Source: Blastomussa wellsi | Lineage: Eukaryota; Cnidaria; Anthozoa; Scleractinia; Plerogyridae | NCBI GenBank assembly: GCA_947652115.1 | Contig: OX393567.1 | Location: 20,479,817-20,543,816 of the forward strand | Length of the DNA stretch: 64,000 nt | Direction of reading: 5' to 3' | In this document: in pieces, positions 48,601-60,600 of the stretch | Layout of the letters: the number at the start of each line of letters is the position of its first letter | Position numbering within the stretch: position 1 is the first letter of the stretch | Notes under the pieces: model-generated | The model's database searches: none | Seen by the model: the letters and a program-made list of their open reading frames with translations, nothing else | What the model was told of the DNA's origin: nothing | Program-made: the position numbers and the translations under genes

Positions 48601-51600
48601 TGATATGTGTTGTTCGGTCGCTAGTCTTGTAGTTCTAGTCCCCTTCGTGGTTTCATGAGGCCTGCTACTTGTTTGTTCATGAGTTGTAAAAGGCCTTCTT
48701 GTTGTGAAGGAGGCGTTTATGAATGGTGAAGTCGTTGTGTCGGTCTGTCTGGTAATGACTGTTGTTGCTTCAGAGGTTGGTTTACCACTTATGTTTGTCA
48801 CTGGAGTTCTTGGTTTTGTCGTTGTCCCTTCCGATAGTGTGGTACCACTGGTTGTGCTTTTGGTGGCTGGGCCAGTTAATGGAAATGTGGCGGGATTAAC
48901 AGTGGAAGCTATCGTCGGTGTCATTACCTGTGCCTCTGTTGTGGTGCTACTTGTACTTGTACTTGTGCCACTGGTTATAGCTTGCGTAGTTGCGCCAGTT
49001 GTGGGAAATGTGGCAGGATTAACAGTTGAGTCGGTGGAAACTTGTGTATCTTTTGTGGTGCTGCCAAGACTAGTCGGTGCTGCAGCATACATAAGGATAA
49101 CATAAAGTTAGCCTGTAAATCAGTCGGTAAACCCCGCGCGCTTTTACATTGAACACAATCGACTGCGTTTGGGAAAACTCAATTTTCTTTGTAAGCCTAT
49201 GTAAATGCGAGCGATTAGAGTGAGGACAAAAGGTCAAGCTTTATGGAAAGGACCTAAACATCCAGTCAGAGCTAGTGGCATACTGATCAAAATACTTCAA
49301 ACAAGAATTATACTGTCCAGTCAGATCTTAACGCAACCGGCTTGAAGCCTTTGTCCTCTACACTACTGAAAAGAACTCTGTTAATTGCATCAGACCTGAT
49401 TTCTTGCCTTTTTGTGCACCGATTACATAGCAAGTATAAATTCGTCAGATACGAAAAAATCAGTGTAAGTGCAAACGTCCCTCTTTTCTGTATATAAGGA
49501 GTGCCTGCAAGTGCGTCTAAATAAAGACGAAATTTCCATCCTTACCTATCACCTGAATTGCGTCATACCGAGCATTAAATCCTTTCTCTCCTACTGTGTA
49601 ATCAGATCGGAACCTGACCGTAACATTGTTGCTTCTCGACTTTATAGCACCGTGCGGATACGCCACTCCCATACAGTATTTCCCTATAACAACTGAAGTG
49701 CCATTTGAATAATTGTCTTCGACTTCGACGTAATCACAATCGCAGTTCTGCGTAACACACATGTCAATCATCTCGAGTTGGAAGTCAATAAACGTCAATG
49801 AGATGATGTAGTTCCAGGGAACATTAATGTGCCACTCACACCAGGCCTTGTCTTTATATGGATGTGGATAGTTGGGACTCGAGAAGGAGCCTGACAGTGC
49901 TGTCATGGTCCATCTGCACGCTATAAAGGAAATAATAGTTAATAGTTATACGCTATAAAAGAAAAAATCATTGTTTGGCAAGTCAATAATTTTTGCGGCA
50001 TTCGATTCTAAAACCTGGTTTTCACGAGCGACGGAGTCAGTGCCGTAAGCGCAAGCGATCTTGTGAAAATCAAACCTTCGGAGTCGTAAGGAAGTTTCCG
50101 GCGATTCCACTTATGACTCTGTCGCTTATGATCCAGTGAAAACTGTATAATGTCGGAGTCGCAAGGAGAAGCGAATGGAAATTGCTTGTTTGTGATTGGT
50201 TAGTCCTTTCGCTTCTGCTTACGACTCCGACTCCGAAAATCTAGTTTTCAATAGATCGTAAGTCGGAGTCATAATCGGAATCGGAAGAAATTGGAAACGT
50301 TACTCCGCTTACGTATACGACCCCGATTTTCGATTTTCACTGGGTCGATGGCGTTGATGACGTCACTTGCGAACCAAGAATACAACAACAATGGCGCATG
50401 CGTACGGCCGAAAGCATTATTTAATCTCAACCATACATGTTCTTGGCGTGTCTCTACTAAGTGAATGCAATTAAGAAATGGGGCTTACCTTGGTAATAAC
50501 AATAGTAAATGTAAGGGTCACGAAAATCCGCCCCAAATGGATAAGGATACGCCTGTCTGTCATTATTGATATCATTTTCTGTATCGTACCGAATAAACTC
50601 CACAGTGTGGATGGTTTTTAGAACTTCCTGGCACCGCTTATTGTTGAAAGCCATTAAATAAAAAGGCGAGTCAATCGGCAACTCGATAGGGTCTCTGTAC
50701 GACCCAACAGTCTGACAGCAAAACTGTATTTTAGTATCTTGTTTGTAAGTTCCTGCAGGAATAATGCCGGACTGGAAATTTAAATTTGCGCCATTTTTGC
50801 CGTCTTCGTCATCCCACAAGACCCATCCATGCAAGAGTAGTTTAGGGCAGTTGGAACCTTTCTTATAAATGCAATATTGACCGGCAGGCCAGGTAAATCT
50901 ATTTTTATCAACAGTAGCAGACTTGTTCATCTTAATACAGAAGCTTTGACGAACATCACCCGAGCTCAGAACTGAGGCATTGAGATGAAAGCTCGAAGAG
51001 GTCCCGCTGAGACTTTTGTCGTCTTCTAAATCCTGGTAAATGTACCCGGTCGCCCAAGAGAAACCGTTGGCTTTGGGGCAGCCTGAGTTAGCCATTGGTA
51101 GTCCGTACTTTCCTGCCGGCCATTGGACTGCACGACTGACAACTGAAGTAAAGACGATAGAGAAAATAATTGACTACACGGACAAAAAGACACCAATACA
51201 GTAGGCGAGAAGGCAACCGATCAGTCACAGACCGTGAGCGCTTACCATTTGCACGAAAAAAATTATTCCGGGCAATTGGATTGTGCCTTTCTCTAAAAAT
51301 TCTACAACTTACTCTAATAGTTTTAAAGTCAAAAGATACGAAAATAGCCGACTTCGAAACTAGAAATAACATAAATTATATGAATAACTGCTGAGAATGT
51401 GGAACGGGAGAGGATGTTACTGCTATAAATGTGGTTGTTAGGCCTAAATTTGTGCGAATTATCGTTTGAGGTTGTACTTCTCAGCTAAAGTATTTCTCAC
51501 TGCACATTAGTGTATATTTGTGACATATTCAAGTAATTGCGACCTTGGGCAGACCTTGCTAAAAGAAACTGGGAAAGAAAACAAACCGCAGAGAAATCAT

Positions 51601-52030
51601 AATAACAGCTAATGGAGTTCTGCATGCTCCAAATGAAGTCTACCGTAAACGACTTTGGATAATAATACATTTTGGTCTTCAATAATCTAAATGAGCTCAA
51701 GAACTCCTACGTCATCGTTCGTGCACTTTGAAAAATTTAGGCTAAGTTTTTCAAAATCGCCATTTCCAATCAGTTTCAATCTTCGCCATCCTCATCCATC
51801 CTTGTTCCTTTTTGGTTTAGTATCACTCCTTTGGTGTTTTTCTTCCTTAGAAAATTATTATTTTTAGTTTTCCTAAATTTTAAGGGTAATTTAGGTTGTC
51901 GAAGAAATAACTCAAAATATCGTGACGTAGCTCTTTTAACCTCCAGGTAAGTCACACAGCGGAACGACGCTAACAAGCTTAAATACATACCTAGGGAAGG
52001 TAAATAGCCAAATAAAATAATTCTTAGCAT
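45628..52030 (-). CDS. Receptor B: ApeC - CUB - Ser/Thr-rich stalk - TM - tyrosine-motif tail
   Basis: Ten exons give 706 residues: 51991-52030, 50489-51142, 49546-49920, 48413-49079, 48190-48297, 47568-47645, 47179-47262, 46286-46330, 45999-46058 and 45628-45637. Signal peptide MLRIILFGYLPSLG, a 40-bp exon ending phase 1 exactly as in receptor A. ApeC (14-231): WPAGKYGLPMANSGCP, WPAGQYCIYKKGSNCP, IPAGTYKQDTKIQFCC, IYYCYYQ. CUB (232-356): SSPNYPHPYKDKAWCEWHIN, CDCDYVEVED. The stalk is the longest of the three and has a partial internal duplication (two STVNPATFP blocks). TM: VIVGVTVSLTVISVVMAGSI, then FCLCRKR. Tail (579-706): VADMYGTR, SRYTNVTIQ, LYDNR, GKYVEDI, SDNPLYSSR, NVLYER, VNPVYERLV. 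The last exon again adds only two codons and a stop. The stop is about 2.6 kb from receptor A's start. Confidence 0.85.
47027..47120. mobile_element. Foldback, short copy of the 15171-15386 family
   Basis: AGACCAATTTCTATATTTTA at the left matches the other copy; CACTACGAGGCTGTGGGGAA and TTCCCCAGAGCCTC form the palindrome. It is 59 bp from a tail exon of receptor B. Confidence 0.7.
47385..47527. repeat. SINE-like dispersed repeat, copy 2
   Basis: Same ordered blocks as 16955-17127: GAGTATTTCTACTCCCCCTT, GATGGGATGCTAGTCCATCG, GGTACCCATTTATACC, GAGAGTAAAGT. It ends 41 bp from a receptor B tail exon. Confidence 0.7.
50009..50365. repeat. MITE-like repeat rich in CGGAGTC / GACTCCG
   Basis: CTGGTTTTCACGAGCGAC at the left pairs imperfectly with the right end (GATTTTCACTGGGTCGAT region). 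CGGAGTCG(T/C)AAG and its complement recur. It lies in the intron between the ApeC and CUB exons of receptor B. Confidence 0.6.
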
Positions 52031-53096
52031 CTTGTAACAGACATCAAGGTTGGGACATCTCTTGGCTGGGTAAGACATGGTTTTGCAGGTTTCTCACCGG
52101 AACTTAAGATGACACGATAACCCAACCGTACTTGGAGCATGAAAATTATTTCAACAATACGACCGTTTCGTGCCAGGGGAAGGGAATAAATGTCAACTGT
52201 GTCAGTGATTAATGTTGGCATTTTGTCTGTCACCAGTTAAAATTTGCGTGTGTTTGTTTGGAAAGGAAACATTTTAAGATGTAAAAACTGTTTTTACGCG
52301 ATATAGTAACACTATACGCACAGTGGTCAAGTTCATGTGATTCCGGGGGAGGAGGGATTCACTTTCTGGCCATAACAGGACGTGCGGCTTAATATTTAGG
52401 ATATGTTTCATTTTTTTTTTTTCTTACACGGGGTATCGATTTTATGCCTCCCCCCTGCACGATGTGATTCATCAATTATTGTTGTCCCCTTGTTCATGAC
52501 GGTGTTCCCCATTCCGGTTGACAGTTGTTAGCCAAAACTATAGAAATTGTAGGCTGAGATTAAAGGGGCGTTATCACAGTGATTTTGGACATGTTTGGAG
52601 TGTTCAGGTCAATTCTGTGCTAAATTTATTGCTTAATACATTTAATCATGCAAAATATGTTCCTGTGGAACTGCGAAGAAGATACCATGAAAATTTTGCA
52701 GGAAGGGCAAACCATAATAGCTAGTTTCCTATTTTGTCTGGAGATGGCTTAAGAATTTGAAAAATTGGCATTTTTTCCCATTTTCAATCCACTTCCATCC
52801 TTGCTATCCGTAACAACAGACGTCAGTAAATGGTTTCAGTGCAGAACGATAGTCGTCGGTAACAAAACTAAACCATTATTTTTGGTTTTCCTTTCAGCGA
52901 AGACAAGTTTTAACTTTTAAAAATGTTGCTAAAATGGCGTCACAATGCCCCTTTAAAATATTTTTGACGTGACGTAATTACTGATGACTCGTCATCAAAT
53001 ACAAATAGAGCCTTAGTTAGTGTTATTCAGACCGGGCTTTTTCTGATCTTAAGACCGAAATTTGTACGTAGTATCAGCTTTGCAGTTTTTTGTGTG

Positions 53097-53475
53097 TTTC
53101 CTGACTCATCCCCAGTCGTCTCTTGTGCGAAAAAATAACAGGCGCCCATCGCGCCTTGCGATTTACTTTCATACAATAAGCCCAATTATGGACGCATTTT
53201 GAGTGGTTCCTACCTATGATCTATTAAAGAACACACGCACCGCTGACGTTTATATTTGTTCTTTATATTTCATGTTGCCATGCGTCTGCTCAGTAATAGA
53301 TCACTGATGACATCAAAATGTGGTAAGAACATCAGTGACACACTCGGCTATAGCCTCGTATGCCACATTTTTGTTCTTGCCACATTTTGATGTCATCAGT
53401 GATCTATTACTGAACAGACGCACGACAACATGGAATCTATTCGTTAAATAGGAGAGACTGGGGACGAGTCAGGAA
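53097..53475. mobile_element. MITE with nested ~60-bp palindrome
   Basis: Outer termini TTCCTGACTCATCCCCAGTC and its inverted partner GACTGGGGACGAGTCAGGAA. Inside, 53279-53343 and 53363-53427 are reverse complements (GTAATAGATCACTGATGACA and complement). Confidence 0.8.
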
Positions 53476-53612
53476 TGTTAAAGTTTATTTTTGGCACATC
53501 CAAGACAGCACCATAATCGTTCGCGGTGCTTTGCTGTTTTGATTTCTACTTTAATATTTATACAAGTGAAGATACTATGAAGGGATAGTCGATTAGAAAC
53601 CTTACAGTGCGA

Positions 53613-53700
53613 CTCCGACGAAGGGCTAACGCTCGAAACGTCAGCTCTTGAATCTCTTTACGGTGGCCAATTGACATTATCAACCCAGTTGATAAAACCA
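53613..53700 (+). ncRNA. Hammerhead ribozyme remnant of a Penelope-like retroelement
   Basis: CGACGA AGGGC TAAC GCTCGAAAC GTC has the arrangement of a type I hammerhead core: CUGANGA, stem II, GAAA, then a GUC cleavage site. Stem II is GGGC/GCTC with loop TAAC. The usual CUGACGA is CCGACGA here, a substitution in the catalytic core, so it is probably inactive. Such motifs are known from Penelope-like elements; the following TTTACGGTGG...CATTATCAACCCAGTTGATA is consistent with one. No reverse transcriptase is present nearby. Confidence 0.45.
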
Positions 53701-54651
53701 AATTATACTCTAACCAAGGCCACCCAAGCAAATTGGAGGCAAATTATCCAATGTCTTTCTTCCGATAGTGTGAACATTGCTTAGATCGCTTTTTTACTGG
53801 AAATTTAATGTTAACATCAGTAATTTTCATTCAGCAATTTGCACAAAGTTTTGTTTTAGTCGCACTGTAAAGCGGACGCTCTTTGGACTCGTGACGAGCC
53901 TCAGTCTGCGTAGGAGGCTGACATTCGATTTCTTTCTTCTTTTATTTATATAACAAACTACAAATGCAAATAAAATTTAAAAAGATCATTTACAGCGACA
54001 AAAAACAATAAATAAAGTTAATCAAAAGTTAAAATAGACTGGTGAGAATTTTTACAATAATAAGGGCACTTGAGACCAACAGCATTTCAACTTATTTTCA
54101 GTTCAAAAGCGAGAGGAGAAAATAAATACACTATTTCCACGCAAATAAGAATTGGTTACTAGTCTGGGGAAATCTTGCACAAGAATAAGCGGTCACCGCA
54201 CTTGAGAAATCAACATTCAAGTAAACATTATTGCGAAATAACGCTTGTCAGCCATTTGTGTTGTGAAAATATAGACGAGCTTTTTTGTTTGGAAAGAAAC
54301 CTCAGTCTTTATATCTTTTTGTTGTTTTTTTTTTTATTTAAGTTCCTGTCGGTTGTTTTTCCCGCTTTCGTCGTTGTTCCCCAGAAGTCTCTTTTTTATA
54401 ATAGGCTGATAAGTAAAAAATACGAATATATTAGCAAAGTTAAGAGTTTACTTACTTACAAAGTACACCGTACTGCAAATTTGTGGCCAGGGTGTGTCGA
54501 AATGTTAGCACCAAGTTTCCCCTCACTAACCATATTGTCCCCAGCTGTCCATTTCAAATGAAAAGTACAGTAAATGCGATGTGGTGCTGTTTTTGATATG
54601 TTGTGTAAGATAACTCTAACTAAGCATGTGAATTTCTGTTTGGGCCACCAT

Positions 54652-57600
54652 TCAAAGGAAAACTGTTGAACACTGTGTCCATTTGGTGCTGAAATTTAGA
54701 GATGCATTTACTTGTATATATTTAGGCGTCCCTTGTAATTAAGTGAAGAAATGCGTGAAAGAATAAGACTCTGGTCCTTTTTTGCAAACTTAGTGTTCCA
54801 AAGGAGGAATTAATCTGTTCTTGAATCTTTGTGATTTGAACCGTCGCAACTAAAATGAGCAACAGTATACTGAATTGTTTGTATTGAATCAACTCACCTT
54901 TCATACAAAGGGTTGTCAGACAATTGGTCTGTCGTTCCACCTAGCCTGAAAAGTTGCAATAAAATATAGTATATTCAAACATGCGTAGCTCCAAAACTAA
55001 CTCTGTAGCTGTTGTGACTAAGTTTGGCCGGGATGGAAAAGTACATATATAGGCTAGAGTGAAAAAGAAAAGGAACGACAGTCACCCCATCATCTCCCCT
55101 CCATAACAAACCGCTTACAATTTTTGAACACATTGCGCATGCTCCGGCCGTAATTTACCCTTCTTGGCAATGCGCAACACTGTAAACCGCCTTTCACAGG
55201 CTGGTGAGACTTTTTATATATTTTTGCTGCCGACTTGGTCATCATGTTTGCTTTTATAATAACAGCCACGCCACGTTGTGTAATACCGCTGGCCACCCAG
55301 AGAAACTGTGTTCAGCCACCTTAATCATGCGTGTTAACTGGCTTCAAAATTATTCTATTTTAAAATATTAAAATTCAGTTTACCTGTTATCGTATATGGG
55401 ATTATCGCTTTGCTTATCTTCGAAGAAAAGCCCTTCCATTTCACTACTGTAGGGGAAAATAACACACAGCTGAAGTCAAGATGTTTTATTGTTATCCACA
55501 ATCAAAGGAGGATGTGGTGGAGGATAACACATGTACGCTAATTTGAGGGCACCTAACTACATAAAACAATCAGATTGTAGCTTGTCTTCGAAGACGGCAC
55601 TGAAGGTCTAACCCGAAATGTTTGACACTCCAAGGAGCTGTTAACAAATTCTATATGTTTTTACAGTGTAACGCATCACAGAATTAATATTATTCTACTG
55701 ATATATAAAATGCTTATGGCTTCAGTAGATCTTGTAAAATTACTAAGTTTTGACCACGTAACCGGACCTCCAAAGACGTAAATAACTGACACGAATGTAT
55801 ATGTATAGCAAAAGTTCGATGTGCCATGGCGTCCTCGTACCTTTCTACGTACATATTTGTTGGAGACACAGGAACACTGGATCCGCTGGATTCCCTCACA
55901 CTGCTGTAGGTCACGGAATGAAACTGAGTACTCTGTTGAGCGGACTTCTTACGGGAACTATTCCTGAACACAGAAGGACATGTCAATAAAACAAAGACTT
56001 AGAGATTACGATGAAAAGTGAGACTGACAGCAGCAAAGTGCTTGTGGTGTAAATAAGTACCAAGATTGAGGCAACTGGTAATGGCCTTCGCTTTACAATT
56101 TCTTAGAATATAAGAGAAAGTAGCAAAGATACCGTCCTTTTCAAGAAGTTCCTCAGGAAAGCAGTGCACTCGCATTAGCCCACGTGCAGGCTACAGACGC
56201 ATCTGTGCCCAGGGGGACTTGCATATGAAAGGGGCGGGGATGCTCGTCGTCTCGCTTAGGGGTGTAAATTTAGTTTTTCTGCGAAAAACACCGTTATATT
56301 AGCCGAGAAGGTCTCGTTTAGGGTTGCACGCGAAGAAATATAAAAATATATATTTAATATGTGTATTTCTAATCCGTTTTATTTACTCGATTCATTGAAT
56401 CAAAGTTTTCATGTTCTCTTTTAGAGGTCAAAAAAAGCTTGGGCCACGCCCAGATCGGTCTCCTTTAGGGGTTTAATTCAAAATTTCCGACGAGCATCTC
56501 CTCCCCTTTCATATGCGAGTCCCCTCCCTCTGGCATCTGTTCTATACTCAGACTACTGTACGCAACGTTTCACAACCATCCAGAATTCGAAGAGGCAAAA
56601 TTTGCTCTCTAATAAATTATACAAAACTTTTGCGTAATCTGTAACATATGACCTTGTCGACAAAACTGTTACGCGAAATGCTGCGGGACGTTTAACAGTT
56701 TCAGTGGATCTGAACTGGAGATACTCCCTCAATATTTTGTATCGCAACCGTTTGCTACTTTAACTTCCGGGAAAATGCATCTGAGGTATCCACACTTTTT
56801 AAAACCAGAAGCTTTCGCAAACGCCATTTTTTCGAGTGTGCAAAGAATGGCCACGAATAGATGGTCAGTGCGTAATTCATACTGGTTGAGACTGACTTAC
56901 GTACCGTCTTTTGCAGCGATGACAGACTAAGATAGCAAGAGCGAATACAAGGACAACAAAAGAGCTGCCTGCGATGATTATATACTTCATTGGGAGGCCC
57001 AAGATGACACGTGAGAATGGTTCCACATCCCCGGATGTTTGATCCACGTGAGTGCTTGCTGCTACCTTCTCCCCCGCCTTGCCGTTTGTTGGCTTCGCGG
57101 AAGTTAGTTCTCGTTGTTCTGATAATTTTCCCTGCGTTGTTTTTAATAATTCAGTTAATGAAAAACTCTCTCCTTTCGAGCTGCTTTCATCAACGACTGA
57201 GCTATAAGTCTCTTTACTTGTAAGGGGTGGACCTTTTGTTGAAGTGAGATTGTGTCTCATACTCCCGGATGCTGATCGTTGAGTCGTCGTTCCTTTTGAA
57301 CTATTTTGTTCTGGCGGATATGTGGCCGTCGGGATTGTTGTCATTCTATCTAAATTTTACAAGAAAAAAATAAAACGGGCGTCATAGGACTGTCTCGTGC
57401 ATTGACAGCCAACTGTCAGACTCTGATGCAGTAAAAAATACTGAATGCTTTCGCGCTCATACAAAAGTTGACTGCTAAAATTGGCAAGACCACAGTGACA
57501 AAATGGTACAAAGTAAAATCTGTATTAAAGTTACAAAAACTTGCCAGATATCAAAAATTTCGAGTTGGAAAAAACAGTTTCAATTCTAAATCCAAACCGG

Positions 57601-60600
57601 GGCGGTACGTAGCTCTTTACAAGGTTCTACAGTATTGGCTGAAAAAATGATAAACAAACAACAGCAACAATGGACCCTAGCCCTAAAACAATAGAGCAGC
57701 GTGCTATTAAGATCCAATGAAATTAGAGGTTCTAGAGAGCTGCGAACTATCCCTCCAAACATCAAAATCCGGTTAGTTTTTGTAACTTTGTTGTTATCAT
57801 CGAGTTTACTTTGTGTCCGTCCAATTAACGCTTCCACATATTGCGTTTATCTTGCACTGCTGTTGTGCACTGAGAGCAGTCGCGCCGTCCATTTATTATA
57901 ATAAGAAGAAAAGGAAACAGACCGGCCATTTAGTGGGGGGGGACAGGGGGCGGGAGCCCGGGAGAATAGGGGGCGGGAGGGGTACGGGAGGCGGGAGAGG
58001 AAAGGGCGGGAAGCGGGAGTTCTAAGTGGGCGGGAAGCGGGAGAGAAACGCGAGACGCTAATTTTTTTTGTTCAACAGTGCGTTAGAATACTTCCAAAAA
58101 CAAGAACCCAAAATATATTTGACTTGCATTTAACTTCTTCTCAATCACTTCTGAGACTTCTGAGCAAACGAAATTTGCGCCTGGGCTGAATAACAGGCTT
58201 ACTTCCGGTGAAATAGTAAACCCGTTTAAAGTGGTTACGTCATAGGTCATGAAATGTCAAGCGGCATGTGTCGCGTAAGCTATCAAAGTGCAAAAGAAGT
58301 AAGACGAGCAGGCGATCTTAATTCAATGTCGTCCAAGACAATTTTAGACGCGGAGGCCGATGAAACAAGCCATGACCTAGCTGAAGCGACAGTCCAAGAA
58401 CTGTTTAAATCAGTCAGTTCTACACGGTCTACACGGGAAACCAATACACCAACACAGACAACACTTAACCAGTTATCTGCAGCAGATAACAGTGATATTA
58501 GTGACTTAGATGCCGTACCTGAACCCGAAGATGGAAATGAAAGCAGTCATGACGTGCGTCTACCACACACTGGAATATATGCGATTAGAGGAAGATCCAA
58601 TGTTTTCTCCGTATTCATTTCAAGTGAAATGGAACAAAATGACATCTTTGGCACTGAATATATTGTCATGGACGAAAGTTCATTTATCTTCGCAACAGCT
58701 GGCGAAGGAGCACTTACATCTTGTAAGAAAAGTGACATCTTTGGGGAAATAGACAAGGTAGCCGTAAGACTATTTGATAGCCGCTTGCAACTTGCTGAAG
58801 AAACGTTCTGCAAGATCCTTTCAGACTGCCGAGGAGAACGTGATATGGAATCTGATGAAATTGGAGAAAATCACGAAATCCTTCCCGACTCGGAAGAGGA
58901 AGAGGACTTCACAGGTCTAACGACCATTTGGAGCAGAAGGAGACCAGTGCGCCCACCTAGGCACATGGAAGACTTCTTTTAGATTTCCCGAACAATAAAA
59001 ACGCATATCTGAAATCCGCCTGGGACGTTTAACTGCAATTCCGTCAAATCCTACTTCCATGATTTAATTGTCTGATCGCAATAAACGCCGGACTGGTTAC
59101 TGGAAATGCGTAAATGTATACTTTACCAGAACAGGAGACAATTTAGAATTAACTTTTGAGACCGTCACCACTGAAAACGGATTTCAGAAACAAATCTGAA
59201 GAGCCAATGGAAATGAGCTGAAATGCTGAAACTCAAAGAAGATAAACGGTAGGTCAAAACTTCATTGAATTGAAACATATGGCAGTGGTAATCTTGTTCA
59301 ATTGTATTTAAAAACAAAGGAAATGCTTAAGAACTGCGAAGCTAAATGACTAGGATGTGTTTTCACTCGCCAAGTTACAAGGGACGGGAGCAGCACGGGA
59401 AAGGGCGGGAGGTGGGAAATAAAGGTACGGGAACCGGGAGAGCAGGGTACGGGAGGCGGGAGATTTTGACCCCCCTGTCCCCCCCCCACCATTTACCAAG
59501 CTAATTATACCTTTGATTGCTGGAACTGAAAAATACGATGCGTTGAAACCTTTGGCTGATATTCCGTGATCAGAATGAAACGTTACTATCATTTTATTGG
59601 TTGATGACTGGATGATCGGCAGCGGTACAACCGTCATACAATATTTTCCAAGAGTAGTGACGTCACCTGTCACGGACTCTTCCTTAACTTCTACATAGTC
59701 ACAACCACACCGGCCATTTCCACATGAGTAGGGATTGGATTCGAGCTCGAAGACTCCGAATCTTAGCTGTATCACGTAGCCTGTTGGCGCGGTAATGTTC
59801 CAGTGACAGTCTTGAAAGTCGTGGTAGTTGTTTGGGAAATATGGTGAGGAAAATACACCGCTTAGTTGAGTAAAGCTCCACTTGCAGTCTGAAGGAGAGG
59901 AAAGTTAGTTTGCCACGTAAATTAAAATATATCTAATTTCTCTCAATCAAGCTGTGCAAGGTGCTATTAAGTACACCGGGAAGGATTTTTTCTTTATTTT
60001 CTTAATATGGAAGGTCCAGTTCAACACAGCTGTGTGGCCTTACTTAAATGGCGTCGTACGCTCTAGAAACCTCTTTGTGTGTCATATTATATAATTATCG
60101 TTAACGTCATTCCACAAAAATAGAACCCACACTGAGATTTTTTTGTCAAACTTTGCCTATTGATTGTTTCTGTTATAGGAACTTGAATTTTAAATTATAA
60201 ATGGGGGGTCCCACGTGCTCGTTTAGGAAGGTCAGCACCTTGTTTATCCGCAATAATGATGTCTGTGATTTTACTCACGATTCGCTTGTATTCTTTTGTT
60301 TTCAACACTAGGAATTGGCTTATATTTATTGTACAGGAACAATTTTATTGCTCAATTCAAACAAAGACAGTAAAGAGATTGGCCACCGTACTCGTTTGAG
60401 AGAAAATGAAGATTTACCTCTCTGGCAAGCTCCAGCTTACTACTTACTTAATCCTCTTCGTGCTCGGTAGCACATAAGGCCGACACCAACGAAGAAAAAT
60501 ACTGCCTGTCAGATGCCCAAAGCTGGACCTGGTGGCAAGCTCCAGACATAGAGAAAATTCCGCCGAGTTTCAATGCGCGTGAAAATATTTGCAAATATAT

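Larger units (their letters stand above)
52031..54651. other. Intergenic region between receptors B and C
   Basis: Holds the receptor B promoter, an inverted-repeat element (53097-53475), a Penelope-type ribozyme remnant (53613-53700) and AT-rich sequence. No other gene is supported. Confidence 0.55.
57933..59489. mobile_element. DNA transposon of unknown family carrying a 242-residue ORF
   Basis: Termini GTGGGGGGGGACAGGGGG and its inverted copy (one G longer) are flanked on both sides by CATTTA, a probable 6-bp target duplication. Inside each end are arrays of CGGGAG-type repeats in the same orientation (57943-58075 and 59380-59462). One plus-strand ORF (58254-58982) is followed by AATAAA. 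The right end lies 15 nt inside the intron from the CUB-exon splice donor of receptor C, and the ORF is antisense to that gene. Confidence 0.75.

Noticed and set aside
48704..49105. Plus-strand hydrophobic ORF
   Set aside because: Antisense of the receptor B Ser/Thr-rich stalk.
52518..52724. Plus-strand ORF of 68 residues
   Set aside because: No family, no polyA or splice context, intergenic AT-rich sequence.
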